From Blautia argi (GTDB lineage Bacteria > Bacillota > Clostridia > Lachnospirales > Lachnospiraceae), in NCBI RefSeq assembly GCF_003287895.1, contig NZ_CP030280.1, positions 1,061,501 to 1,125,500 on the forward strand: DNA of 64,000 nt, given 5' to 3'. The position numbers and the translations under genes were made by a program. Every line of letters starts with the position of its first letter. Within the stretch, counting starts at the first letter, position 1. The notes under the pieces were generated by a model. It saw only the letters and a program-made list of their open reading frames with translations, was not told where the DNA came from and did not search any database. This document shows positions 8,564 through 15,876 of the stretch, piece by piece.

Positions 8564-8996
8564 ATGCAGGTGCAGGTGAACAAGATTAAGAACACGGAAA
8601 AAGAAGAGGTTCAGATTTTTGTTCAGAAGGAAACAAAAGAAATTGAGAAACTGGTAAAGTATATTGAGGAGGAAGGCTTTCGTTCCGGCTATCTTTTATG
8701 CAGGAAGGACAGCGTTTCTGTTCCTGTAAAGACGGAACATATTTACTATATTGAAGCCATGCAGGAAAAGCAGTATGTGCATACCAGAAAGGACATTTAT
8801 AAAGTAAACCAAAAGCTCTATGAACTGGAGAGAGCGCTGCCCTGCTTTTTTCATGCGGGTGTCAAAATCCGTTATTCTGAATCTGCATGCAGTAAAGGAA
8901 TACAAACCACTAGGAGGAGGACTGATGCTGGCAGAGTTTGAAAACGGGGACGCTGCCTATCTTTCCAGAAAATATGTAAAAGAGCTGAGAGAAAAT
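8564..8996 (+). pseudogene. LytTR DNA-binding regulator, frameshifted and cut by an IS
   Basis: Small single-domain LytTR transcription regulator. The N-terminal part reads in one frame (GYLLCRKDSVSVPVKTEHIY, YIEAMQEKQYVHTRKDIYKV). The C-terminal part reads in the next (FFMRVSKSVILNLHAVKEYK, AAYLSRKYVKELREN), matching the usual LytTR ending. The switch falls in a T6 run at 8846-8851, where T5 would restore the frame. The 3' end is interrupted at 8996/8997 by the IS element. If the IS is removed at its target duplication, the restored frame continues in phase into the downstream membrane-protein ORF at 10896 without meeting a stop. The gene is therefore damaged twice. Confidence 0.85.
8989..8996 (+). 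repeat. Left 8-bp target-site duplication
   Basis: GAGAAAAT, identical to 10873-10880 on the far side of the IS. Confidence 0.9.
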
Positions 8997-9095
8997 GGTA
9001 GTGTCAACTGAGTTATGAAAAACTGAGCGATAAGAAAAAGGCTCAGATGAACCTTGAAAATTGCAGATATGTTAGTTTGAGGTAAGTTTACGCCA

Positions 9096-9217
9096 CCCTT
9101 GACAGCACGCAAAAGAACTGCTGTAGATAAATCACCGACGGCGAAGAACTCAAGAACAGTTAGAACTTCTTCCGTCGAATACAGCAGTGTAGCAGTTCTT
9201 TTGCGTGCCATCAAGGG
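9096..9217. repeat. Long nested inverted repeat inside the IS
   Basis: Outer arms 9096-9122 and 9191-9217 (CCCTTGACAGCACGCAAAAG and its partner CTTTTGCGTGCCATCAAGGG) pair over about 27 bases with few mismatches. Inside them CGACGGCGAAGAACTC pairs with GAACTTCTTCCGTCG. The motif AAGAACAGTTAGAACTT (about 9149-9165) recurs as AAGAACAATTAGAACTT near 9272-9288. The palindrome lies between the transposase stop and the left IS end. A strong terminator, a structured RNA or a nested non-autonomous element are all possible. Confidence 0.75.
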
Positions 9218-9289
9218 CAAGCCGAAAGCGTTGCTTTCGATGGCTGGATATATTACCTCAGGCTCGGAATCTAAGAACAATTAGAACTT

Positions 9290-10723
9290 TCAGTTTGAAG
9301 GTTTAAGATGGTCTGTTGTCCTTAAGAAAATGAGCAGTTGCCATTTACCTGGCATATTATCAGCGCCATTTAGCATATCAGCTTTGTTGAGTACCTGATA
9401 ATGATTGTGCTTGTGTGGGCGCAGAAAATTATAGTAAGCAACCCATAAGGCTAAATCGTAATTGGCACCTTCATAATTATCAAAACCATTGGTAGTTCGG
9501 TAGGAAACTTTGTAGGTGCGATTGAGACGTTCGATCATCTGTTTATAAGGACGAAATTCTTTTGAAACTTCGTCATCATTGGTTAAACCGATAACCTGTG
9601 TGATGGTAAATTTAAAATCATCTTTAAATTTTTTAGCAAACTCCATGGCAGCTAGTGGATATGCACTATATCCATCTGCAATGAATTTAAATTTTTTCGG
9701 TAGTTCTGTGAGATGTCGAAAAGCCATTCTCATTGCAAGGATACAGGGACCGACACTTCGGTTGTCTGAGACCTGGTATCCGATGATAGAACGACTTGCA
9801 GCATCCATGATAAACCAGATATAAGCTTTGATTCCTCTTACTTTGATATAGGTTTCATCAGCGGTAAAAACATCTCCTGTTTTATAGTCATAATGATCAA
9901 CAAAGGGCTTAATGCAAACAGCCGCAGTTTTGCAATAGTTAGCAATCTGCTGATGGGAGATGCTGATGTTGTAAAGGTCTTTTAGTGCTTGGGATGTTTT
10001 TCTTAGAGATAATCCAAGGTTGATATGTAGGGTCAGGCAAAGAGACATGACGTGTGCGTTGTGTTTGGAAAATTTTAAGGATGAAGCATTCTTAGGTAGT
10101 GAATTTAAATCCATGGTAAAGAAATCTACAGTGAATTCACGGTAGATGTAATGGAGTTTATATTTATTTTTGCCATAGTCCTCTTTTAGATCCTTCTTCT
10201 CAACTTTTTTGAGATTGTGCAGATAATAAGGACATTTCGGATTTACACATTTATGTATACGAAAGAACTTGCGATCTTTTTTAGCTACAAGGGTCTTACC
10301 ACAGTGAGGGCAGATGAAACGAACAGGTGCAGAAGCTACTTCACCTGAGATGAAAGTCTGACCACAAACTTTACACTGGTATTGTCCGTTTCCACCATTG
10401 TTGTCATAGATGAAATGGTGTGGAGCACCGCATAAGGGGCAGATGGTATCTTCAGGAATGGATTTTCCATTGCGTCGTTGCACTGGTTTGAGTGATTTGT
10501 GATACTTCCATGTATAGTATTCTAGAAGGAATTGCCAGTCCTGTTTGACAAAGGTTTTAATGACCGGAAGTTCATCAACTTTGAATTTTTGATATTTGGG
10601 AGAATGAGAATCATCGAAAGCCCACTGTTTAAGAGGGATATATCTGCAGATAAAATTTAAAAGCCAGCAGATTTGTTGGTGTTGGTATTGAATAAAAGAA
10701 AGTAAGTATTGTATAATGTCCAT
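9290..10723 (-). CDS. IS6-like DDE transposase with N-terminal zinc ribbons
   Basis: About 477 residues. The N-terminal third carries Cys pairs typical of zinc ribbons (CPLCGAPHHF, CKVCGQTF, CPHCGKTL, CVNPKCPYY). A helix-turn-helix-like region (LSLRKTSQALKDLYNIS) follows. The catalytic core shows the three acidic residues in FTADETYIKVRG, FIADGYSAY and KQMIERLNRTYK, ending in WVAYYNFLRPHKH. The start at 10723 (MDIIQYLL) is preferred because AAGGAG lies 9 bases upstream; an in-frame ATG at 10729 is only 3 bases from it. It appears intact, so the element may be active. Confidence 0.88.
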   Translation of the reverse strand: MDIIQYLLSFIQYQHQQICWLLNFICRYIPLKQWAFDDSHSPKYQKFKVDELPVIKTFVKQDWQFLLEYYTWKYHKSLKPVQRRNGKSIPEDTICPLCGAPHHFIYDNNGGNGQYQCKVCGQTFISGEVASAPVRFICPHCGKTLVAKKDRKFFRIHKCVNPKCPYYLHNLKKVEKKDLKEDYGKNKYKLHYIYREFTVDFFTMDLNSLPKNASSLKFSKHNAHVMSLCLTLHINLGLSLRKTSQALKDLYNISISHQQIANYCKTAAVCIKPFVDHYDYKTGDVFTADETYIKVRGIKAYIWFIMDAASRSIIGYQVSDNRSVGPCILAMRMAFRHLTELPKKFKFIADGYSAYPLAAMEFAKKFKDDFKFTITQVIGLTNDDEVSKEFRPYKQMIERLNRTYKVSYRTTNGFDNYEGANYDLALWVAYYNFLRPHKHNHYQVLNKADMLNGADNMPGKWQLLIFLRTTDHLKPSN

Positions 10724-10872
10724 GAGCATTGGCTCCTTTCGGGGATGTTGGTTTGGCGATTGACATTATACCAAAAAAGGGAGGTCAATGCTCTTTTTAT
10801 TGCAGATTTCCCTAAAAATCAAGGTTTTTAATAGATTTAAACAATAAAAAATGGGTAGTTTTTGACACTACC

Positions 10873-10880
10873 GAGAAAAT
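10873..10880 (+). repeat. Right 8-bp target-site duplication
   Basis: GAGAAAAT, the copy of 8989-8996. Confidence 0.9.
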
Positions 10881-10895
10881 CAGGGAGGGATTGTT

Positions 10896-11555
10896 ATGAA
10901 GATGAAGAAAAGACTTTCAGAAAAAGCAGAAAGAATTCTGGTACAGGGAAGCGTGCTGGGCTGTGTGATGTTTCTTGTGACCGTTGTGTATCTGGGACTG
11001 CAAAAGGACAAAGCATTTGCGCTGCAGATGTTACCTTTTCTGTTGCCTGTGTTGTTGGGCTACGTTGCTTTTGGCATGGTTTTCTTCTTTTTCTATTACA
11101 GAAAAGAGAGAACAGGGGAATCAGGAACTTTAAGCAGCTTTATGAAAGGCGCTTCCGGAATCTATTGGATCGGAAATCTTTTTCCTTTGTTTTTAGCTGC
11201 AGCGGCATTGCTGGGAAAGAAAGAGCCGGTACGTATCATTTTGCTTCTGGACGCCCTTTTAGTTGCAGGATTTCTCATCTGGGATTACCTTTATATGAAC
11301 CGGTGTGCAGGGGAATTTAACCGGCGTTTCCGTCCAAGGCAGGTATTTTTGGCTGACCTGGAGGAATGTCCTCAGTCTGTTGAAGCCTTTTGCATTGAAA
11401 TTGAGCGGTACTGTCTGAAAAATCACAGGAGTCTGGAATTTGTCAAAAGAGATAAGCCTGCAGAGATATGTATGGACGGAGAACATTATTTTGTAGAATT
11501 AGACTCTTACTATTCACAGTTTGGCCCCATGTATTCTTTGAAATTTATTCATTGA
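10896..11555 (+). CDS. Four-segment membrane protein next to the LytTR gene
   Basis: 219 residues. Four membrane segments are visible (about 16-36, 43-67, 89-107 and 114-133), then a roughly 85-residue soluble C-terminal part. I do not recognise the family with confidence. Single-domain LytTR regulators are often followed by a small membrane protein that controls them (DUF3021-type pairs), and this gene occupies that place. An AGGGAGGG ribosome site lies 6 bases before the ATG. The IS now sits between it and its regulator, so it has probably lost its upstream promoter unless the IS end supplies one. Confidence 0.6.
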   Translation: MKMKKRLSEKAERILVQGSVLGCVMFLVTVVYLGLQKDKAFALQMLPFLLPVLLGYVAFGMVFFFFYYRKERTGESGTLSSFMKGASGIYWIGNLFPLFLAAAALLGKKEPVRIILLLDALLVAGFLIWDYLYMNRCAGEFNRRFRPRQVFLADLEECPQSVEAFCIEIERYCLKNHRSLEFVKRDKPAEICMDGEHYFVELDSYYSQFGPMYSLKFIH

Positions 11556-11604
11556 CAAAATCGAAATGCGGGTATATTATGATGATATCAAAATGATATC
11601 AAAA
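11553..11604 (+). promoter_or_regulatory. SPFH-operon promoter with tandem 11-bp operator-like repeats
   Basis: TTGACA (11553-11558), a 17-base spacer and TATTAT (11576-11581). Directly after the -10 come two perfect head-to-tail copies of ATGATATCAAA (11583-11593 and 11594-11604), each holding the palindrome GATATC. The 11-bp period is one helical turn, the spacing used by many ribbon-helix-helix repressors. The operon encodes such a protein, so autorepression is a reasonable inference. Confidence 0.6.
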
Positions 11605-11628
11605 TAAAACGTGCAAGGAGGAATAAGT

Positions 11629-12597
11629 ATGGGTGAAGAAAACAAGGGGGCAAATAAGCTTCAGGAAGAAAAGGTCTTGCAGGCAAAGTCAGGTTTTGGT
11701 ATGCTGGTTCTGGGCATTTTACTGACTGCGGCAGGAATTGCAGCCTTTGTATGGGGCTGTATTGTCTGCGACGGAAAGGGCGCGGACCCTCTGGGGGTTA
11801 CGGCTATCATCGGGGGAACGCTGGTGGTGTTGGCAGCAATTGTGCTGCTGTGCGGATTAAAGGTGTTGAATCCAAAAGAAGCTCTGGTATTGGCCTTGTT
11901 TGGTAATTATTACGGAACACTGAAAAAAGAAGGGTTTTTCTGGGTGAATCCTTTTGTTACCGCAATTAATCCTACGGTGAAAATAGCGGCAAACGGAAAG
12001 GGTGTCAGCCGAAAGGTTTCTTTAAAGACCATGACCTTAAACAATGAAAAGCAGAAGGTCAACGATGAAACCGGAAACCCGGTGGAAATCGGGGCAGTGG
12101 CAATCTGGCAGGTGGTAAATCCCACAAAGGCAGTGATTAATGTAGAGAATTACAAAAGCTATCTTTCCATTCAGTGTGATTCCATTATCCGAAACACAGC
12201 CAGAAAATATCCTTATGATGCCACAGAAGGCAAGGACGAAAAGTCTTTGAGAGGCAGCAGTCAGGAAATTGCGGATATTATGTGCAAAGAACTGCAGGAA
12301 AAGGTAGAAAACGCAGGAATTAAAATCCTGGAAGTAAGAATTACCCATTTGGCATATGCGCCGGAAATTGCCTCAGCCATGCTTCAAAGACAGCAGGCGG
12401 CAGCCATTATTGACGCCCGTCAGAAAATTGTAGAGGGCGCTGTGGGAATGGTGGAAATGGCGCTGGAAAAATTAAACGAAAATGAAATTGTAGAGCTGGA
12501 CGAAGAGAGAAAGGCTGCCATGGTCAGCAATCTTCTGGTGGTATTGTGCGGAAACAAAGACGCGCAGCCCATTGTAAACAGCGGAAGCATCTATTAA
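11629..12597 (+). CDS. SPFH/stomatin-domain membrane protein
   Basis: 322 residues. Two membrane segments lie near the N-terminus (about 20-45 and 55-80). They are followed by an SPFH domain (VLNPKEALVLALFGNYYGTL, then VEIGAVAIWQVVNPTKAVIN, CDSIIRNTARKYPYD and the helical ILEVRITHLAYAPEIASAML). Proteins of this type form membrane-microdomain scaffolds; the exact role here is unknown. The ATG at 11629 follows AAGGAGG; an in-frame GTG at 11611 overlaps that site and was rejected. It leads an operon with a ribbon-helix-helix protein. Confidence 0.9.
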   Translation: MGEENKGANKLQEEKVLQAKSGFGMLVLGILLTAAGIAAFVWGCIVCDGKGADPLGVTAIIGGTLVVLAAIVLLCGLKVLNPKEALVLALFGNYYGTLKKEGFFWVNPFVTAINPTVKIAANGKGVSRKVSLKTMTLNNEKQKVNDETGNPVEIGAVAIWQVVNPTKAVINVENYKSYLSIQCDSIIRNTARKYPYDATEGKDEKSLRGSSQEIADIMCKELQEKVENAGIKILEVRITHLAYAPEIASAMLQRQQAAAIIDARQKIVEGAVGMVEMALEKLNENEIVELDEERKAAMVSNLLVVLCGNKDAQPIVNSGSIY

Positions 12598-12616
12598 AAA
12601 AGTAAGGCGGTGACAC

Positions 12617-12808
12617 ATTCTGGAAAACGAAAATAAGGCGAAGGGAAAAGAAAAAGCGAAAAAACAGGTACCTTTAAGGCTGTCAGCGACCCTGTGGAAT
12701 GAAATTGCCCAGTGGGCGGAGGACGATTTTCGTTCTATGAACGGACAGATAGAATATCTGCTGACAGAATGTGTGAAATATAGAAAGAAGCACCAGAAAG
12801 AGGAATAA
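12617..12808 (+). CDS. Arc-type ribbon-helix-helix protein without an ATG start
   Basis: About 62 residues. The C-terminal two thirds (KQVPLRLSATLWNEIAQW, then FRSMNGQIEYLLTECV) is a clear Arc/MetJ-like ribbon-helix-helix fold: a beta strand, two helices and the conserved S.NG turn. No ATG, GTG or TTG opens the frame after the in-frame TGA at 12611. The first usable codons are ATT at 12617 or CTG at 12620, placed after AAGGCGGTG. It lies 20 bases after the SPFH gene. It may bind DNA or act with the SPFH protein. A start-codon mutation from ATG to CTG is also possible. Confidence 0.65.
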   Translation: MLENENKAKGKEKAKKQVPLRLSATLWNEIAQWAEDDFRSMNGQIEYLLTECVKYRKKHQKEE

Positions 12809-12820
12809 GGAGGAGAGGGC

Positions 12821-12923
12821 ATGCTAGTCGTAACCATTGAAGAGATACCGGGAACGGACCTTTTATAATGAAATAATGGAAGAAGCCCGTCGCATTGCGG
12901 AAGAGCGTATGGAACAGCCGTAA
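12821..12923 (+). pseudogene. Remnant of a YbjQ-like (DUF74) gene
   Basis: An AGGAGGAGAGGGC ribosome site precedes ATG and MLVVTIEEIPG, which resembles the first strand of YbjQ-family proteins. After only 15 codons the frame stops. In a second frame YNEIMEEARRIAEERMEQP follows, resembling the family's C-terminal helix (YTEML..AR..A..RM). The middle of the roughly 105-residue domain is missing. I read this as an internal deletion. The call rests on two short matches. Confidence 0.45.
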
Positions 12924-12962
12924 AATTTGTATAAAAGTTAGGAACAGAAATGTATAAAAGGA

Positions 12963-13026
12963 AAAAGAGCCGTCATGGAAATCCAACAGCAGAAGGTCTG
13001 CAGGGGATTTTCCTGACGGCTCTTTT
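12963..13026. terminator. Bidirectional terminator between the SPFH operon and kdgR
   Basis: AAAAGAGCCGTCA (12963-12975) pairs perfectly with TGACGGCTCTTTT (13014-13026), and GGAAATCC/GGATTTTCC extends the stem inward. A-rich and T-rich flanks allow use on both strands. Confidence 0.85.
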
Positions 13027-13045
13027 GATTCATAGGAAATCTTAA

Positions 13046-13804
13046 TTAGCGCATATTTGCAGTAATTTCTTTTTTGATATGCAGTACGATTTTGGAAAGC
13101 TCTTCAATGCGTTTGTCTGACATTCTTGCCACAGGGGCGGAAATGGAAAAGGCGTATTTAGGACGTCCTTTAAAGTCCGGGATACTGACCGCAATACAAC
13201 GCACGCCAAGCTCGTTTTCCTCATCGTCCAAGGCATATCCTTTTTGCTGAACCTCTTTTATTTTATCAAGAAATTGGGTATAATGAATGATAGTATGAGG
13301 CGTTAGTTTTCGGATAGGGCTGTTGTCCCAGATTTCCCTGATTTGGGTTTCCTTCATGTCTGCCGCCATGGCTTTTCCCACACCGGAACAATACAGGGGA
13401 ATACGGCTACCTACCTTGGAAACCATGCGAATGGAGTTCTGGTAGGACTCCTCTTTATAAATATATACAGCGTCCAAGCCGTCCAGTTGTACAAAGTGTA
13501 CCGTTTCCCCGGTTTCCTCGGAAAGCTTTTTTAAAAACGGGCGAACGGTTTCCAGAATATCCATATGGCTCATCAGCTTGTTGGAAAGGGTAAGCAGCTT
13601 AAAGGACAGAGCGTATTTTCCGGTTTCCGAATCCTGCTTCACATATCCCATGTAAATCAGGGAGCTGAGCAGACGGTGAACCGTGCTTTTATTCAAATCA
13701 AGGTGGCGGCACAAATCAGCAAGGGGTACAGGTCCTGTTTCAGCCAGGGTTTCCAGTACCAGAAACAGACGGTCAGCCACCTGAATGGGGTTTTTATTTT
13801 CCAT
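13046..13804 (-). CDS. kdgR: IclR-family regulator, probably controlling KDG catabolism
   Basis: 252 residues. An N-terminal winged helix-turn-helix (PLADLCRHLDLNKSTVHRLL, SSLIYMGYVKQDSETGKYAL) is followed by the IclR effector domain (ETVHFVQLDGLDAVYIYKEE, YCSGVGKAMAA, GYALDDEENELGVRCIAVSI). It is transcribed divergently from eda-kdgK, with a shared 200-bp control region holding promoters for both directions. The effector is probably 2-keto-3-deoxygluconate or its phosphate; that and the symbol are inferred from context. Confidence 0.85.
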   Translation of the reverse strand: MENKNPIQVADRLFLVLETLAETGPVPLADLCRHLDLNKSTVHRLLSSLIYMGYVKQDSETGKYALSFKLLTLSNKLMSHMDILETVRPFLKKLSEETGETVHFVQLDGLDAVYIYKEESYQNSIRMVSKVGSRIPLYCSGVGKAMAADMKETQIREIWDNSPIRKLTPHTIIHYTQFLDKIKEVQQKGYALDDEENELGVRCIAVSIPDFKGRPKYAFSISAPVARMSDKRIEELSKIVLHIKKEITANMR

Positions 13805-13841
13805 GTTATTTCTCCTGAGTTTCTATATTGACATCGACGCT

Positions 13842-13870
13842 ATTGTATCACTTTCAAAAGATTGTGGCAA
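13842..13870 (-). promoter_or_regulatory. Promoter of kdgR
   Basis: Read on the minus strand: TTGCCA (13870-13865), a 17-base spacer and TACAAT (13847-13842), about 38 bases before the kdgR start. Confidence 0.6.
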
Positions 13871-13895
13871 CAGGAGATTTTTTTCGATTTTGTTC

Positions 13896-13972
13896 TTGAC
13901 ATTTTTTTACACCGTAGTATAATTCAAATTAAAGAAATACCACATGACGAAACGACATTTCACAATATGAAA
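13896..13972 (+). promoter_or_regulatory. Promoter and operator of eda-kdgK
   Basis: TTGACA (13896-13901), a 16-base spacer and TATAAT (13918-13923). Downstream lies the near-perfect inverted repeat TTTCACAATATGAAA (13958-13972), where a repressor would block transcription. The TTTCA/TGAAA half-sites resemble known IclR/KdgR-type operators, so KdgR is the likely ligand. Confidence 0.65.
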
Positions 13973-14001
13973 CACATGTTTTATTTAAGGAGGAACAAAT
14001 T

Positions 14002-14643
14002 ATGAGTACAGTTGCAGAGAAAATTGCAGAATTAGGAGTAGTGCCGGTAGTGGTTCTGGAAGATGCAAAAGATGCAGCGCCTCTGGCAAAAGCGCTGGTA
14101 GAAGGAGGTCTTCCATGTGCAGAGGTTACTTTCCGTACCGCAGCAGCAGAAGAGTCTATTAAGGTTATGACAACAGAATATCCAGACATGTTTGTAGGAG
14201 CAGGAACAGTTCTGACCATTGACCAGGTAGACCGCGCAGTGACAGCAGGTGCGAAATTTATTGTAAGCCCCGGTTTTGACCCTGAAATCGTAGATTACTG
14301 TCTGGAAAAAGAAATTCCGGTATTCCCGGGCTGCATCACTCCTTCTGAGGTTGCACAGGCTGTTAAGAGAGGCTTAAAGGTTGTAAAATTCTTCCCGGCA
14401 GAGCAGTTCGGCGGCGTAGCAACCATTAAAGCAATGGCAGCTCCATATGTAGGACTGAAATTCATGCCTACAGGCGGCGTAAACGCAAAAAATCTGGAAA
14501 GCTATTTAAGCTGTGACAAAATCATCGCATGCGGCGGAAGCTGGATGGTAAAAGGTGATTTAGTAAAAGCAGGTAAATTTGATGAAATCAAAGACCTGAC
14601 AGCAGAAGCTGTAAATCTGGTTGCTGAAATCAGAAATAAATAA
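14002..14643 (+). CDS. eda: 2-keto-3-deoxy-6-phosphogluconate (KDPG) aldolase
   Basis: 213-residue class I aldolase that splits KDPG into pyruvate and glyceraldehyde 3-phosphate. Visible are the family motifs GLPCAEVTFRTAAAEES, FVGAGTVLT, IVSPGFDPEIVDYC, FPGCITPSE, then KVVKFFPAEQFGG with the Schiff-base lysine K129, and FMPTGGV. It starts after TTTAAGGAGGAAC. Next to kdgK and opposite kdgR it forms the lower branch of uronate (galacturonate/glucuronate) breakdown. Codon use suggests strong expression. Confidence 0.96.
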   Translation: MSTVAEKIAELGVVPVVVLEDAKDAAPLAKALVEGGLPCAEVTFRTAAAEESIKVMTTEYPDMFVGAGTVLTIDQVDRAVTAGAKFIVSPGFDPEIVDYCLEKEIPVFPGCITPSEVAQAVKRGLKVVKFFPAEQFGGVATIKAMAAPYVGLKFMPTGGVNAKNLESYLSCDKIIACGGSWMVKGDLVKAGKFDEIKDLTAEAVNLVAEIRNK

Positions 14644-14689
14644 GAAAACAAAAGAAAATAAAAGATAAGAAAAAAGGAGATTAAATCAA

Positions 14690-15715
14690 ATGGCAAAGAA
14701 AGTAATTACTTTTGGTGAAATTATGTTAAGACTGGCTCCGGAAGGCTACTACCGTTTCGTACAGGCAGACAACTTTGGTGCAACTTACGGCGGCGGAGAA
14801 GCAAACGTAGCAGTTTCTTTGGCAAATTACGGATTTGATGCAAAATTCGTTACAAAACTTCCAAAACATGAAATTGGACAGGCTGCTGTAAACTCTTTAA
14901 GAAAATATGGCGTTGACACAACAGACATTGTTCGCGGCGGTGACAGAGTAGGTATCTACTTCCTGGAAAAAGGCGCTTCCCAGAGACCTTCCAAGGTTAT
15001 TTATGACCGAGCTGGTTCTTCTATTGCAACTGCTACAACAGCTGATTTTGACTGGAAGAAAATCTTTGACGGAGCTGACTGGTTCCACTTTACAGGAATT
15101 ACACCAGCTTTAAATGATGAAGTTGCAAACATTTGTCTGGAAGCTTGTAAAGCTGCAAAAGAAGCAGGTCTTACTATCTCCTGTGACTTAAACTACAGAA
15201 ATAAACTGTGGTCCAAAGAAAAAGCCGGTCAGGTTATGGGCGAAATCTGCAAATATGTTGACGTATGTATTGCAAACGAAGAAGATGCAGCAGACGTATT
15301 CGGCATCAAGGCAGCAAACACAGACGTTACAACAGGTACTGTAAACCACGAAGGCTACAAAGATGTTGCAAAACAGTTAGCTGACCGTTTCGGATTCCAG
15401 AAAGTTGCCATTACTCTGCGTGAATCCTTATCTGCAAATGACAACAACTGGTCTGCTATGTTATACGATGGAACAGACTACTACTTCAGCAAAAAATATA
15501 AAATGCACATTGTGGACCGTGTAGGCGGCGGCGATTCCTTTGGCGGCGGACTGATCTGCGCTTGCTTAAACGGATATGACGCACAGTCCACTATCGAATT
15601 TGCTGTAGCAGCTTCCTGCCTGAAACATTCTATTGAAGGTGACTTCAACATGGTATCCATGGACGAGGTTGCAAAACTGGCGGGCGGAGATGGCTCAGGC
15701 CGTGTTCAGAGATAA
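14690..15715 (+). CDS. kdgK: 2-keto-3-deoxygluconate kinase (PfkB family)
   Basis: 341-residue sugar kinase that phosphorylates KDG to KDPG, the substrate of the aldolase encoded just upstream. PfkB motifs are the N-terminal TFGEIMLRLAPEGYYRFVQA and YGGGEANVAVSLANYG, and the C-terminal ATP/substrate signature VDRVGGGDSFGGGLICA, whose Asp is the catalytic base. Length is normal. It shares the operon and codon style with eda. A hairpin terminator follows. Confidence 0.93.
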   Translation: MAKKVITFGEIMLRLAPEGYYRFVQADNFGATYGGGEANVAVSLANYGFDAKFVTKLPKHEIGQAAVNSLRKYGVDTTDIVRGGDRVGIYFLEKGASQRPSKVIYDRAGSSIATATTADFDWKKIFDGADWFHFTGITPALNDEVANICLEACKAAKEAGLTISCDLNYRNKLWSKEKAGQVMGEICKYVDVCIANEEDAADVFGIKAANTDVTTGTVNHEGYKDVAKQLADRFGFQKVAITLRESLSANDNNWSAMLYDGTDYYFSKKYKMHIVDRVGGGDSFGGGLICACLNGYDAQSTIEFAVAASCLKHSIEGDFNMVSMDEVAKLAGGDGSGRVQR

Positions 15716-15775
15716 TAAACTGTATATTGGAAAAGAAAACTCTTATTGCCATTAGAGAACGTTTTCTATAGAGAA

Positions 15776-15825
15776 GGGTGTCGTGTTAAGTGCATAGAAA
15801 ATAGGACTTAAGACGGCGCCCTTTC
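15776..15825 (+). terminator. Terminator of eda-kdgK
   Basis: GGGTGTCGTGTTAAGT (15776-15791) pairs with ACTTAAGACGGCGCCC (15806-15821) with a few G-T pairs, followed by TTT. Confidence 0.65.
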
Positions 15826-15876
15826 TGGTTTTGTGGGAAGTTTTATAAAAAATAAAAGTTTGGGAGGCAGCAGAAG

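Larger units (their letters stand above)
8997..10872. mobile_element. IS6-like insertion sequence (1876 bp)
   Basis: The ends are perfect 11-bp inverted repeats, GGTAGTGTCAA at 8997-9007 and TTGACACTACC at 10862-10872. The element is flanked by 8-bp direct repeats (GAGAAAAT). One DDE transposase is encoded on the minus strand. The 8-bp duplication, the GG...TGT.AA-style end and the DETYIKVRG motif point to the IS6 family or a close relative. The repeats and duplication are intact, so the insertion looks recent. It separates a LytTR regulator from its partner membrane-protein gene. Confidence 0.9.

Noticed and set aside
9099..9284. 61-codon plus-strand ORF inside the IS
   Set aside because: It is made of the palindrome sequence, has no ribosome site and resembles no protein.
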